In this document: piece by piece, positions 33,478 through 44,011 of the stretch
Layout of the letters: each line of letters begins with the position of its first letter
Numbering within the stretch: the first letter of the stretch is position 1
Position numbers and translations under genes: made by a program
Source of the DNA: Acanthacorydalis orientalis
Lineage: Eukaryota; Arthropoda; Insecta; Megaloptera; Corydalidae
DNA length: 64,000 bases
Reading direction: 5' to 3'
NCBI GenBank assembly: GCA_034766995.1
Contig: CM068317.1
Coordinates: 21,435,714 to 21,499,713 of the forward strand
Notes under the pieces: model-generated
Told to the model about the DNA's origin: nothing
The model's input: the letters and a program-made list of their open reading frames with translations, nothing else
The model's database searches: none

Positions 33478-34890
33478 ATAAAAGACTATTTTTTTTAAAT
33501 TACTTTTATTTTTCAATAAAGTATCCTTGATATTCAACATGCTTTCTCTAACGATGCTCCAGTGTTTTTTTATTCCATCCCTGAAATCAGATTTCTCAAG
33601 TACTTTAAAATAGTCGGCTAATGCTACTCTCAGATTACCATTTGAAGCAAATCGCTGACCGTCAAGAAATTTTTTGAGGCTTAGGAATAGATAGAAGTCA
33701 GACTGAACTAAATCCTGTGAATACGGCACTTTGGGTAGAAAATCTTACTTAAATTCCATGATTTTTTATCCGTTGAGAAACCCTTTCATGGACATGTATA
33801 TTATCCTGATGAAAAAATGATCTTCTTTGATAAACTTGGACTTAACAGGTGGGCTGAAAAGTTCGTAGGCTGATACATAGATGGCGCTACTAGTATCAAA
33901 TCCATATGATTTTTAGTTAGCCCTAACCTTCAAAAGACGCGTGTATAAATTTGACAGCTGTTGCACTATTAGTATCTGAGTTATAGCATTTTTAGTGAAA
34001 GAACTTTTGTTACCTTGAAAAAATGGATAAAAAGGAATTTCGTGTGCTAATAAAGCACGTTGTGCTTTTTGGCGAAAAAAAATACTGTTGAAACCAAGGC
34101 TTGGCTTAATAAATGTTGATGAAGAGGTAATCGCCGAAACTGAAGCCTATTTTGAGGCTAAAGACAAATCGTATTATAAAAATGGTATCGAAAAATTGTA
34201 TGACCGCTATAATCGTTGTATCGCCCTCGAAGGGAACTATATTGAATAATAAAATCAAATTCTATCAAAAAAAAAAATGTTTTCTATGCAAGCCTACGAA
34301 CTTTTCAGCCCACCTGTTATGTACGATTTTTTTGGTTCAGTTGGTCTAAAATGTTAGCAGAGTACTTTTCGATATCGTCATACTCTTTGAAAGATAATAT
34401 ATTACGACCAATATATCCTAAGCATCTCAGAACAACGATACCATTACCGTTCTTGAGACAAAATGGACTTTACCTGTAAAAAGAATCATGATAATTGCAT
34501 GGTTTTGATTGCTATTTTGTTTCTGTAGTTTAGTAATGAATTTAAGTTTCATGAATGTCTACAAAATAGCTATATCTTTCATAAAACAGTTTAAACGCTC
34601 TTGAGAAGTTTGAATTCGGTTGCGGTTTTGTTCAATTTTCAACACAGCACCTATCTTGGTAATAATTTCTTATACCTTGTTCTTCGATTGAAACTTCCCA
34701 TTCATTTAAAATTCTCATAGCTTTAGAAACTTCAGACACCTTCAAAATAGTTTCGTGCACTTAATTACTGATTTCTGGTATCATTACACTTTTTGGCGTC
34801 CAGTATGGAGATTACCTTTAAAACTTATATGCCCGTGTTTACATTCCGTAGCCAGTCGTTTTTTTACACTTGCAAATGAAAGTGCATTAT
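33478..34890 (-). mobile_element. Old mariner pseudogene interrupted by a nested MITE
   Basis: Minus-strand blocks run from about 34870 to 33484. They include ECKHGHISF and TGRQ (HTH linker), KVSEVSKAM, NRIQTSQERLNCFMKD and SFFHQDNIHVHERVSQRIKN with the second catalytic Asp. After these come AVFTGF, then SDFYLFLSLKKFLDGQRF with the third Asp, then SDFRDGIKKHWSI. The block is split at a TA by the 473-bp element at 33845-34317. Stops and shifts are numerous. I could not define terminal repeats, so the ends are approximate. Confidence 0.65.
33845..34317 (+). mobile_element. Nested Himar-like MITE with perfect 27-bp ITRs
   Basis: Both ends carry the same 27-bp inverted repeat (starting ACAGGTGGGCTGAAAAGTTC and continuing GTAGGCT) without mismatch, flanked by TA at 33843-33844 and 34318-34319. 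The ITR closely resembles that of irritans-group mariners such as Himar1. Inside, an ATG at 34023 opens MDKKEFRVLIKH. After frameshifts and a deletion of the whole catalytic core, the C-terminus resumes as DEEVIAETEAYFEAKDKSYY, then GIEKLYDRYNRCIALEGNYI, stopping at 34246-34248. Identical ITRs mark it as one of the youngest insertions here. Confidence 0.9.
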
Positions 34891-35188
34891 CATCTAATAT
34901 ATTTTTCATCTTATAAAAAATTTCCGTTGGTGTTGAATCTTCTTTAATAAAAAATTATCACTGCATGATGTTCAATTTTGTATATTAGAAAAAAAATATT
35001 AAAAATGACTTTATTTAAAGACCTATTTATAACAAACTATTTAATATATCGATTTGATATTTCATAGCTATTCATAAGACAGGTGTGGGAATACAACACA
35101 GCAAAAATTTGGACATAACATGGGCATCTGTGAACTTTTCAAATGGTTTCGGTATTTATTTTCATTACAAGTTGATAATAAAATCAGT
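34891..35188. other. No gene recognised
   Basis: AT-rich filler between two mariner elements. Confidence 0.5.
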
Positions 35189-35190
35189 TA

Positions 35191-35744
35191 TTAGGTTGGT
35201 AAAATAATAATTACGGTTTATGACTTTCAAATTCATATACATTTTTTAATTTAAGTGGTCCAGAACTGTTAGGTGTGTAACACCTAACTTTTGTGCAAGA
35301 TTTGGAATTCTTGTGCGTGGTTTTCATTCAACTAATGCCTTCAGTTGGTCGTTATGAACTGCTGAAGGACTCCAGCGAACTTCTACATCTTCAAGGCTCT
35401 CGTTCTCAGTACGAAATTTTTGGAACTACCATTGCAACGTGCGTTTGTTAACAGTACACACACCAAAAGCAGCGTTTAGTTTACGAGCAGTTTCTGCTAC
35501 TATACCACCCTTTTTTGTTTCCATACAAAAATTGCTCTTATTTTCTTCTTTTCTATCTTTAATATAACTGCTCAATTTAAAGCAAAATTAATAATAAAAC
35601 TAAGTCGATGTTATCAAAATACAGACCGAAAAATGCACTTAAAAATGATATTAGCATGAACACGATGAAATGACACTTATACTGAAAAAAACTGAAGTTA
35701 GAATTCAGAAAACAAAAACCGTAATTATTTTCCTATCAACCTAA
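35191..35744 (-). mobile_element. Mariner-derived MITE, family MLE-1
   Basis: TTAGGTTGGTAAAATAATAA start, CTATCAACCTAA end, TA at 35189-35190 and 35745-35746. It retains both HTH regions antisense to the plus strand, including the TTCAAGGCTCTCGT signature near 35391. One of the better-preserved copies, at 554 bp. Confidence 0.85.
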
Positions 35745-35746
35745 TA

Positions 35747-37225
35747 AAATATCTCTTTATCGAATTAATGTTAAAGTATTCTTGACTAATAAAAACAAAA
35801 TGATACAAATACTTTTTCTGTCACAGTCGCTTTTATTACATGTCTGTTTATTTTCATTCACTGTCCACACATTGAATATTGATTAGTTGTCAATATCGTT
35901 TATTGTTCTGACTAATTAAAGTCGTTCGCCACTAACGTGTTATGCATGCAAACTGATTCGATGAAAATATAAAACAGGGTGTTAGAAATACATGTACCGC
36001 ACTAATAATGCAGCCACTCATATCCCAGAAATGTAACAGTAAAACAGAATTAATCTTGTCTGATTAATTTTTACGATTATAATTATAATCTCATCTAAAT
36101 TTATATGAGAATTTATGTTCAATTGATGGCTGTTTATATTCCGCAATGTAAATAAGTGAAACGATATTGTTGTATCTCCAAAACACTGCAAAGAATCATA
36201 CCAAAACAGTTCAATAAATAATAATGTAATTTAAAACTGTGTTTCAATTGACATCAATAATTACTATGAGCTTGAAATGAACTTACAATGAAAACAATGA
36301 AATGGAACGAGTCATTGTTTTCACAAATTTCAGACTGGAATATTTTTAATATATAATTGTAAGAATATGAATCAGTTCAAACTGGTTACATGTAGAGGAA
36401 TAAAAAATGGACATTTGATTGGTGTTTAATTTAAAAAAAATACAAAATATTACTTTTTATAAATTAAAGTACACTTTTTGAATTAAGATTCCATTTGCGA
36501 GGTCATCGAGGTTTATAAATTAGAAGGTAAAACGACGCAAGTAGAGTCCTTGCTTTCATTAAGAAGACTGGACTATTCAACTCAATTTATTGTTCAAAGT
36601 TAATAGCGAAGTAATTTTAATCTTTATAGTCTAGATTTATTTTACCATAATTGTTTTTTTATAAACTTTTCAGTAAAGTAATTGACGTTTAAAATAATTT
36701 AATGATTTTGTTTTATCATTGACCACTTAAGTTATAATCAATACTTTTATTTCTGTAAATAAATTAAATGTTACGTCCGTTTATTTATTAATACTTTTTT
36801 AAGTAAAAAATTCTAAACTATTTTCAAAATATTTCAGATTGAGAATTCAGTATGTTAATTTATGTTTTCATTTTAAAAATTTTCATGTCTCATCAAATAT
36901 AAATACGCTACTTTTATAAAAATATTTAAGAGATAAAATAATTTTGGTAATTATTCTGCAAAATTTGAAATCTACTTATTTTAAAATTGTCTGCTCAATA
37001 AAATGCAGATTACATTTAAAACTAGACTAAAAACAAAGCATATCTTTTTATACTCCAATATGTATATATATATATATATATGTATATATATGTATATAAA
37101 TGTTTTAACTTATAAAGAATTACTAAATACCTCATAAGTCTAGTTTATATATTTTTAATATATTTAAAATATTCCGAATAAAAAACAATTGTTTTATTGG
37201 ATTTATTTTAGTACGTATTTCATAT
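35747..37225. other. No gene recognised; contains (TA)n
   Basis: AT-rich. An interrupted TA array lies at 37061-37097. A slightly GC-richer patch at 36480-36580 has no open frame. Confidence 0.55.
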
Positions 37226-37294
37226 TATTGGGTTGGAACACAAGTTCGTAGTGTTCTTAAAATGAAATTCGAATGTATTAGAAATTCATTTGTA

Positions 37295-38575
37295 TTAGGT
37301 ATGTGCAAAAATAATTGCGGTTTTTATCATTTTAAGTTTGGCACCGATTTTTCTAGTTACCGTTATCTTTTGTTATAGTAAAATGATACGTCATTGTAAA
37401 AAATGAAATAGCACTACTGATTTCAGCTTATTTCTGTTATTTTCATTTGATAGTATTGTTGGATATAAACTTTTAAATTAATCATGGAACAAAGCAAATT
37501 CACGTGTTTATGTTATATGAGTTTAAATTGGGACGTAAAGCAGCAGAAACTGCTCTAAATATCAAATTTGTCTCTGGAAAAGAGTCAATTACAGAATGTA
37601 CAGCTCAATACTGGTTCCAAAAATTTCGTAATGAAAACGAAAGCCTTGATGATGAAGAGGGTCGTGGAAGTCCTTCAGCTATAGAGAATAATGATTTAAG
37701 AAACATTATTAAAGCGGGCCCACGTCAAACAACTCGAGAGGTGGCTGAAAGACTAAATGTTGATCATTCAACAGTTGTTCAAAATTTAAGCCTAATTGGA
37801 AAAACAAACAAGCTAGATAAACGAGTTCCGTGAACTTAACGAAAATCGAGCAATTCGGTGATCAAAAGTCAGATCTACGCTTCTTTTGGGTAACAAAAAT
37901 GATCCCTTTGTTGATCGCATTGTCACATAAGATGAAAGGTGGATTCTCTACAATAATCTGAAATGTTTATCACAGTGGTTAGACGGAAGAGAAGCACTAA
38001 AAACTGTTTCATAAACCGAAGCTTCATGAAAAAAAAATTATGGTCATTATCTGGTGGACAGGAAGTGGAATTATTCACTATAACTTCTTAACTGCTGATG
38101 AAAAATAACACAGGAAAATATTGTCAGAAAATTGAAAAAAACGCATGAGAAGTTGAATCGTTTACGGCCAACGTTAGTCACTCGAAGAGGACCAATTTTT
38201 CTTCATGGAAACGCTCGACCACACGTCTCACAAATGATTAAAAAAATTAAATGAACTGGGTTATGAAACCTTAACGCATCCACTTTATTCTCTGGACCTG
38301 TCTCCGATAGATTATAAATTTTTTAAACATTTGAGTAATGTCCTACGAGAGATGGTTTTCAAAGATCAAGGATCAGCTCAAAGCGCTTTCGATGAATTTG
38401 TTAATTCCAGGACTCCAGAATTCTATCTTGTAGGAATAAACAAACTTATTTCCCATTGTGAGAAATATGTGCAGGCCAGTGGGATTTATTTTGATTCATA
38501 AATATAATTTTTAACTGATATATGTGTCTTTACAATCGATACTTAAAAACTGAAATTATTTTTGTACCAGCCTAA
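37295..38575 (+). mobile_element. Full-length mariner element, nested
   Basis: 1281 bp, flanked by TA at 37293-37294 and 38576-38577. The ITRs are TTAGGTATGTGCAAAAATAA at the left and TTAGGCTGGTACAAAAATAA at the right, inverted. It is related in sequence to 55628-56868 and, in ITR, to MLE-1. Full mariner size but with a broken transposase. Confidence 0.9.
37484..38501 (+). pseudogene. Mariner transposase pseudogene with a mutated catalytic Asp
   Basis: The ATG at 37484 starts MEQSKF; a shift near 37500 leads into the main frame. That frame reads LYEFKLGRKAAETALNIKF (first HTH), then TAQYWFQKFRNENESLDDEE, then GPRQTTREVAERLNVDHSTV (second HTH). It breaks near 37832. Further shifted blocks are DERWILYNNLK (first Asp), VIIWWTGSGIIHYNFL, FLHGNARPHVSQM, then YSLDLSPIDYKFF (third Asp), ending at TAA 38499-38501. 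The second catalytic Asp, normally HDN, is Gly (codon 38217-38219). That defect is independent of the frameshifts. The related copy at 55702 keeps Asp. Confidence 0.85.
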
Positions 38576-39356
38576 TACACATATTTATTCTAATAGATAT
38601 GTACCATTTTATCCACATTTCGTCATATTTCACGTAGTTTCATAATTCCGTCCTCTCAGAACTTGGCATCTTTCTGGGCAATAAATTGATCCAGGTGGTT
38701 TCTGAAGGCTTCCGGGGAAGTGAAGTTTTTTTCATTAAGAAAATTCTGTAGGGACAAAAAAAGTGTTATCTGAAGGTGCAAGATCAGGTGAATAAGACGT
38801 GTGAGGTGGGACGTCCCAACCGAACTTCACCAATATTTGCCGGGTCTGCAGACAGACGTGAAGTCTAGCATTGTTTGTTGAAAAACGATATCTTTCCGAT
38901 TGGCCAAATTTGGAATCCTTTGATCAATTCCCGCCTTAGCTAGTCTATTTGAGCACAATATTTATTTGAATTTATTGTTTGATTATTTGGGAGAAGCTCG
39001 TAATACAAAACACTGTTGAAGTTCCACCAGGTACATATCATCTTATTCGGATGAAGACCCGCTTTTGGAGTGCCTAATGGAGGCTTATTTCATTTTCTTA
39101 AAGACCTTTTTCGATCCACATTATTGTAGACGATCCATTTTTCATCACCCGTGATTAATAGTTTCAGAAACGAGTCGTTTTAGTTTATTTTAAGAATTGA
39201 ATCACTAATGGAAATCCGTTACATTAAATTTCTTTCAATTAAATTATGAGATACCCAAACATCGTAGCAATTTATGTATCTAAGTATCTAAAATATCTCA
39301 AACACTCTTATGTGACATCTGCAGTATCTCTACAATGTTCTGTGTCGTGTAACGTT

Positions 39357-39459
39357 CCAACAGTTCTGAACCACTTAACACAGCTAGGAAAATAAACAAA
39401 GCTTAAAATGTATATGAATTTGATGAGCATAAACCGCAATTATTTTTCTACCAACTTGA
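39357..39459 (+). mobile_element. MLE-1 3'-end fragment
   Basis: 103 bp, starting CCAACAGTTCTGAACCACTT and ending with the MLE-1 ITR (CGCAATTATTTTTCTACCAA) and then TA. It is fused directly to the family-B mariner. It begins at the same internal position as 58859. Confidence 0.75.
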
Positions 39460-39461
39460 TA

Positions 39462-39961
39462 CTTTCTTTTAATTTCACTGTATGCTTTTTTATTAAGATT
39501 ATTATAAAATAGTATTCTTTCGATAAAAATATCGATCAAATAAAGCTAGTTCCACTCACACTTAGTTTTAGAAAGTTAGATATGAAAATGTGTTCATAAA
39601 TAATCAAATTAGAAACTCACAGCTGAACTACTTGTACACAATCTAGTAAAAGCACACTGTCTCTTGAACACCATTTCTACTCTCTATTAGATAACTAAAT
39701 ATGAACTGTAAATAGTAATTCGTATATCCCACTTCATTGAAATAGAGTTACCAATTAAATGTTTGATTATTCTACAATTGTTCAACGAAACTCTGTAAAT
39801 ACATCCAATAAATATTTACCAAATGTAAAATTGAGTTTTGGTATAATAATCAAAGTTTAAAAATGAACAATTTAAAATTACATTTTATGTTATATCAATA
39901 ATTCCAGTTATTACTTACATACACATATAGTATCTGTATATACATATGTGTGTGTGTATAA
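39462..39961. other. No gene recognised
   Basis: AT-rich, with a short CATATGTGTGTGTGTATA run just before the next mariner. Confidence 0.5.
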
Positions 39962-39963
39962 TA

Positions 39964-40782
39964 TGAGGATAGTTTGATAAGTATGGTAAAAAAGCAAATT
40001 AAAAATTGATTTCATTTTTCAACATAATCCTCATTGATGGGTTGATACACCTGGTCCAGCGAGTCTGCAAAATACGCATTAATGGCGGAAATGACATCCA
40101 AATTTGACGGGAATTTCTTCCCACTGAGCCCAATTTTCAAGTTTGGGAAGGAGAACAAGTCACACGGCCAAGTACGGAGAATAGAGCAAATGGGGAATCA
40201 ATTAGAAGACCAATTTGTATATTTTGTTCCATTGTTATGGCTAGTTTGTGGGACAGCGCAATGAAAACTGTTGATACACACACACACACGTTGTTCTGGT
40301 GATAGAACACTTTTCTTTGCACGAATCTTGTCCGTTTTTGTTTTAACTCTTCTTTCAAACGATTCAATAATGTTGTATAATAGACTTCTGTTATCATTTG
40401 TCCCTTCGTTAAGTAGTCGATCAGGATCATGTCTTGAGAATCCCAAAAAAAGTGGCCATCATCTTCCCAGCTGATAAAATGATCTTTGCCTTCTTCGGCG
40501 TACTTTCACTAGTCGTTGTCCACTGCTCTGACTGCTGTTTCAACGATCCATGTTTGATCCACAGTGATAAATCAACACAAAAAGAGCTGCTCGTTTTTCC
40601 ATTTTTGCGGCAACTGCTACAATGCTCGCTTAAAACATCTGTAGAACGTGAACAACGCGTCGCTTCTGGCTCAAATTTCATTATGCTAGTTCGAAAACGA
40701 ACACATGAAAGCGCCGTGACGTTATCAAATGAATAGTGGTGTTATATCATAGAAATTTACCAAACTTATCAAATGACCCTCG
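39964..40782 (-). mobile_element. Deleted mariner element
   Basis: 819 bp, flanked by TA at 39962-39963 and 40783-40784. The ends are TGAGGATAGTTTGATAAGTA and, inverted, CGAGGGTCATTTGATAAGTT. Minus-strand remnants are SKQQSEQW and KIILSAGKMMATFFG (40440-40600), then YYTTLLNRLKEELKQKRTRF (about 40320-40400). PCDLFSFPNLKIG (third Asp, near 40150) and KFPSNLDVISAINAYFADS follow. The HTH half is deleted, and a (CA)n tract at 40276-40288 interrupts the second-Asp block. Confidence 0.8.
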
Positions 40783-40786
40783 TATA

Positions 40787-40788
40787 TA

Positions 40789-40820
<32 letters not shown>
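40787..40820. repeat. (AT)n microsatellite
   Basis: TA array directly following the right end of the mariner element. Confidence 0.9.
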
Positions 40821-40821
<1 letters not shown>

Positions 40822-41700
40822 CTTAATTACAAGGTTATATAAATAACATTTTGTTAGAAATATACGACTATTATATTATTCATTATATTAATTTTTTCTA
40901 TACTTTTTTCATATATTAATATTTTAAATAAATTTATATAATATATAAAAAATATTTATTATGTGTAATAAATAAGCCTGATTTTTCTAATAGAAATTGT
41001 AAATTTATTACTTCTTATTTCCTTATTTTCTATTAATTTGATACTTGTCATTTATGTTTTAATAACTGACAATTTTGTATTGTGTGGCTTCTAAAATGAT
41101 AAATGTATCATGAAATCAGCATATCAAATAAACACTAATTCCTATTGAATATTTTATGTTATTGAGAATGTTAATTTATTTATGGTCGTGACTCCATTAA
41201 TACTGTCTTATGGTTTATTTTTTCTCATATTTATTATTATTATTAGTGCTGATTTCATTCATTTTTTTATTCAAAGTTGTTAGAGTTTGGTAAAGCACAG
41301 TGTTTCTAAACATATTAAAACACGGCAAAATACAGCAGAGATGTGTTCAGAATGAATCACGAAAAACAACTATAAAAACATATTTGTTAATAAACAACTC
41401 GTTGCTATATTTTATCGATGGATGCAACGATCCGAACATACGCGTTGTTTGTCGAGCTCGGATCGGTACATTACTGAACATTGATAAATGTTCTTCAAAT
41501 AAAAGTAAAACATTTAGATTGATATTTTATATATTTCAGTATTTTATCTATCTGTGCTTTTGATTTACACTAGGTATTCATCACAATACAGTTCTAACAC
41601 TGTGAATAAATTTACTTTACAAATGAATTCTTTCTTCACGCCATAAACATCAAAAAATATTTCTGGTAAAAAAATGAATACCTTGTTTATCATTTTCGAT
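40821..41700. other. No gene recognised
   Basis: AT-rich. An 87-codon frame at 41300-41563 has no recognisable motif. A short GC-richer segment at 41420-41470 is unassigned. Confidence 0.5.
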
Positions 41701-41840
41701 TGTTATTTATGCACATTTCAGTAGCAATATCATTTCATCTTCAGAGCTTTAATGTGCAGGAAAATGTGGAAGATTTTATTGTATATTGGCCCTCTGAAGA
41801 TAATGGAATTTTCATATCATTCAAAACTAATCAATAATAA
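41701..41840. repeat. Inverted-pair repeat (copy 3 of 4), best pattern match
   Basis: The minus-strand half (41705-41757) reads AAAGCTCTGAAGATGAAATG, ATATTGCTACT, then GAAATGTGCATAAATAAC. The plus-strand half (41789-41838) reads CCCTCTGAAGATAATGGAAT, TTTCATATCATT, then CAAAACTAATCAATAATAA. The spacer contains GGAAAATGTGGAAGATTTTA, similar to the spacers of copies 2 and 4. CTGAAGA followed by a hairpin and GAAA fits the conserved strand of a hammerhead ribozyme core, but I cannot show the remaining helices. Confidence 0.5.
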
Positions 41841-42082
41841 TTTATTTAATATTTTTATCACAAATATTTTTTTGGTTTTTGAAGTGAAAAAGAATTCATT
41901 TTTGAAACTAAGTATTTGTTTTTCATTGTACGGTTGTAGTGTTTGCATTAAACACACTAAAGTATACTTATTATTTTTCATATCGAGGCTTTTTAAAAAC
42001 TGTGTCGAAATTAATTTTTATTATTTTAACATTATTAGCTTTATTTTAATTCTCTTGCACGTATTTTTCAGTTTAGATATTA

Positions 42083-42629
42083 TTAGGTTCGTAGAGAAAT
42101 AATTGCGATGTATGATCTTAAAATTCATATACATTTTTTAATTTAAGTGGTTTAAAATGTTCCACAACTGTTGGATAATTAACGCCTAACTTTAATACAA
42201 ACTTTAGAATTGTTGTGCGTGTTTTGATTCAACTAACGCCTTCAGTTGGTCGTTATGAACTGAAGAATGGCGCTCAAGACCTTTTTTATCTTCAAGGCTC
42301 TCGTCCCCAGTACAAAGTTTTTGGAACAACTATTGCATAATACGTTCTTTAACAGTACCTACACCAAAAGGATTGTTTTATTTACGAGCAGTTTCTACTG
42401 TATTTACACCTGTTTTGAACTCATACAAAAAAATTCTATAATTTGCTTCTTTTCTATCTTTAAATCAGTGGACCAATTTGAAACTAAATTAATAATAAAA
42501 TGAAAGTCGATGTTACCAAAATACAGACCAAAATATTAACATGACTTGATGAAATTACACCTTCATTGAAAAACATTAAGGTTAGAATTCAGAAAACGAA
42601 ATTCAAAAATATTTTCCTATCAACCTAAT
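42083..42629 (-). mobile_element. Mariner-derived MITE, family MLE-1
   Basis: TTAGGTTCGTAGAGAAATAA start and CTATCAACCTAA end. TA is present at 42081-42082, but the right flank is TG, a decayed duplication. The antisense frame at 42267-42503 is an artefact of the HTH half. Confidence 0.85.
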
Positions 42630-42631
42630 GT

Positions 42632-42985
42632 ATAAGCTAACATATATTTAAAAATCTTGAATTTTATAATTTTAGTTCATAGTAAAACTGACAGCGTATA
42701 TTTCAATTCCTTGAAGTGTTGTGAAGATGATTTTTGAAACATATAACCTTGTTTCTTTTTCTATAAATAAATAATCAATGCACGTGTTTTTAAATAAAAA
42801 ACATCCAATTATAATTATTTATAGTTTATAATATATTCTAACTTTAATATTTTTAAGACATACTAAGCATATGATATTAAATATTAAGAAATTCAATGTT
42901 TTGCGTTTTAATTTTTAGTTAGATTATTATTAGAGAACATCGAACACCTACTTTCGCCGTTTTTATATTTATGTACTTTCTGTTA

Positions 42986-43039
<54 letters not shown>

Positions 43040-43752
43040 GTCATGTATTCTAAAGTACAGCACAAATACAAAGCGAATGTTAAATAAAACGAGCAACATC
43101 GATCATTAAGCTAAATTAATTGGTCATTCAGTTTGAATAATTATTAAATATTTTATTTTCGTTAAACACTAATATTTAATTAACTATGGAAGTTGTCAAG
43201 TGTAAGTACTTGTAATTCAAAGATAACAAGAAAAAAGAGGAAACCCTTTTGGTACTTTCTCTATAAAATTAAGGCTCACTGTTGGCACCAATTCAATTTG
43301 AACGTAGCATATAGTAATTGAATACATTTATTATCACATTTTCTAACGAACCCAATTTAAAACAATTTGTGCGAAAGATATCAAACCGAACAAGGAAGAC
43401 AAAATAAAAATAGTCTTGTGCAGTAGTTACACCCAATTTGCCAGTAATCTTCTTTATAGTGGTATTATAGTTGACTGTTCTCCTTCGTAGAGTGTTTTCC
43501 TTTGTCCGTTGTCATCGGAATTTTGTGACATTCTGCTTGTGTATGCGTGATCCGTCCAATTAACTCGGATAATTGGGGGAAAACTGCTCACTATGAACGC
43601 ACAGTTCACCCTCCTTTTATGTGACCTAACCCTTTCCATAAATATGTTTATGTCACAACAAGATATAGACTGCGTGTTTATCATCTTTTGTATAAATCAC
43701 ATTTGTGTTTATATTATCAAATATATAACATTTATCAGTTCATTAATACACA

Positions 43753-43835
<83 letters not shown>

Positions 43836-44009
43836 ATGTGAATGTATGTGTGTGTATGTGTGTGTGTTTGTGGTCCAATTAATGTGTATAATGCGGTATT
43901 CTATATAATAATCGGAAATTGTACATTATAACCACTTACATATTACAAATGTGAGAAATTTCTATTGTATGATCAGAATTGTTTAAAGTTACTGTTAAAT
44001 TTGTAAACT
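42632..44009. other. No gene recognised; contains (TA)n at 42989-43034
   Basis: AT-rich apart from 43440-43630, a GC-richer patch (around GTTGTCATCGGAATTTTGTG) where both strands have short frames without motifs. Unassigned. Confidence 0.5.
43757..43868. repeat. Compound (TA)n(TG)n microsatellite
   Basis: About 70 bp of TA followed by TGTGTATGTGAATG-type repeats. Confidence 0.95.
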
Positions 44010-44011
44010 TA

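Larger units (their letters stand above)
37228..39356 (-). mobile_element. Mariner family B copy split by a nested mariner
   Basis: The left end TTGGGTTGGAACACAAGTTC (37228-37294) and the continuation 38578-39356 align collinearly with 30595-31380. They are interrupted at a TA by the 1281-bp element 37295-38575. On the minus strand the continuation carries family-B C-terminal and catalytic remnants (DHLDQFIAQK near 38680; PHTSYSPDLAPSDN-like near 38780). The right third is missing. At 39356/39357 it joins abruptly to an MLE-1 end. Confidence 0.8.

Noticed and set aside
37484..38501. A SETMAR-like host gene
   Set aside because: The transposase part is mariner, but there is no SET domain or splice structure nearby, and frameshifts and a lost catalytic Asp mark a dead transposon.
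41752..42102. 116-codon frame as a gene
   Set aside because: It starts within the inverted-pair repeat and runs into a mariner ITR, is low complexity and has no family signature.
43440..43630. GC-richer patch as a possible exon
   Set aside because: No frame longer than about 75 codons, no splice-site pattern I could defend and no recognisable protein motif.
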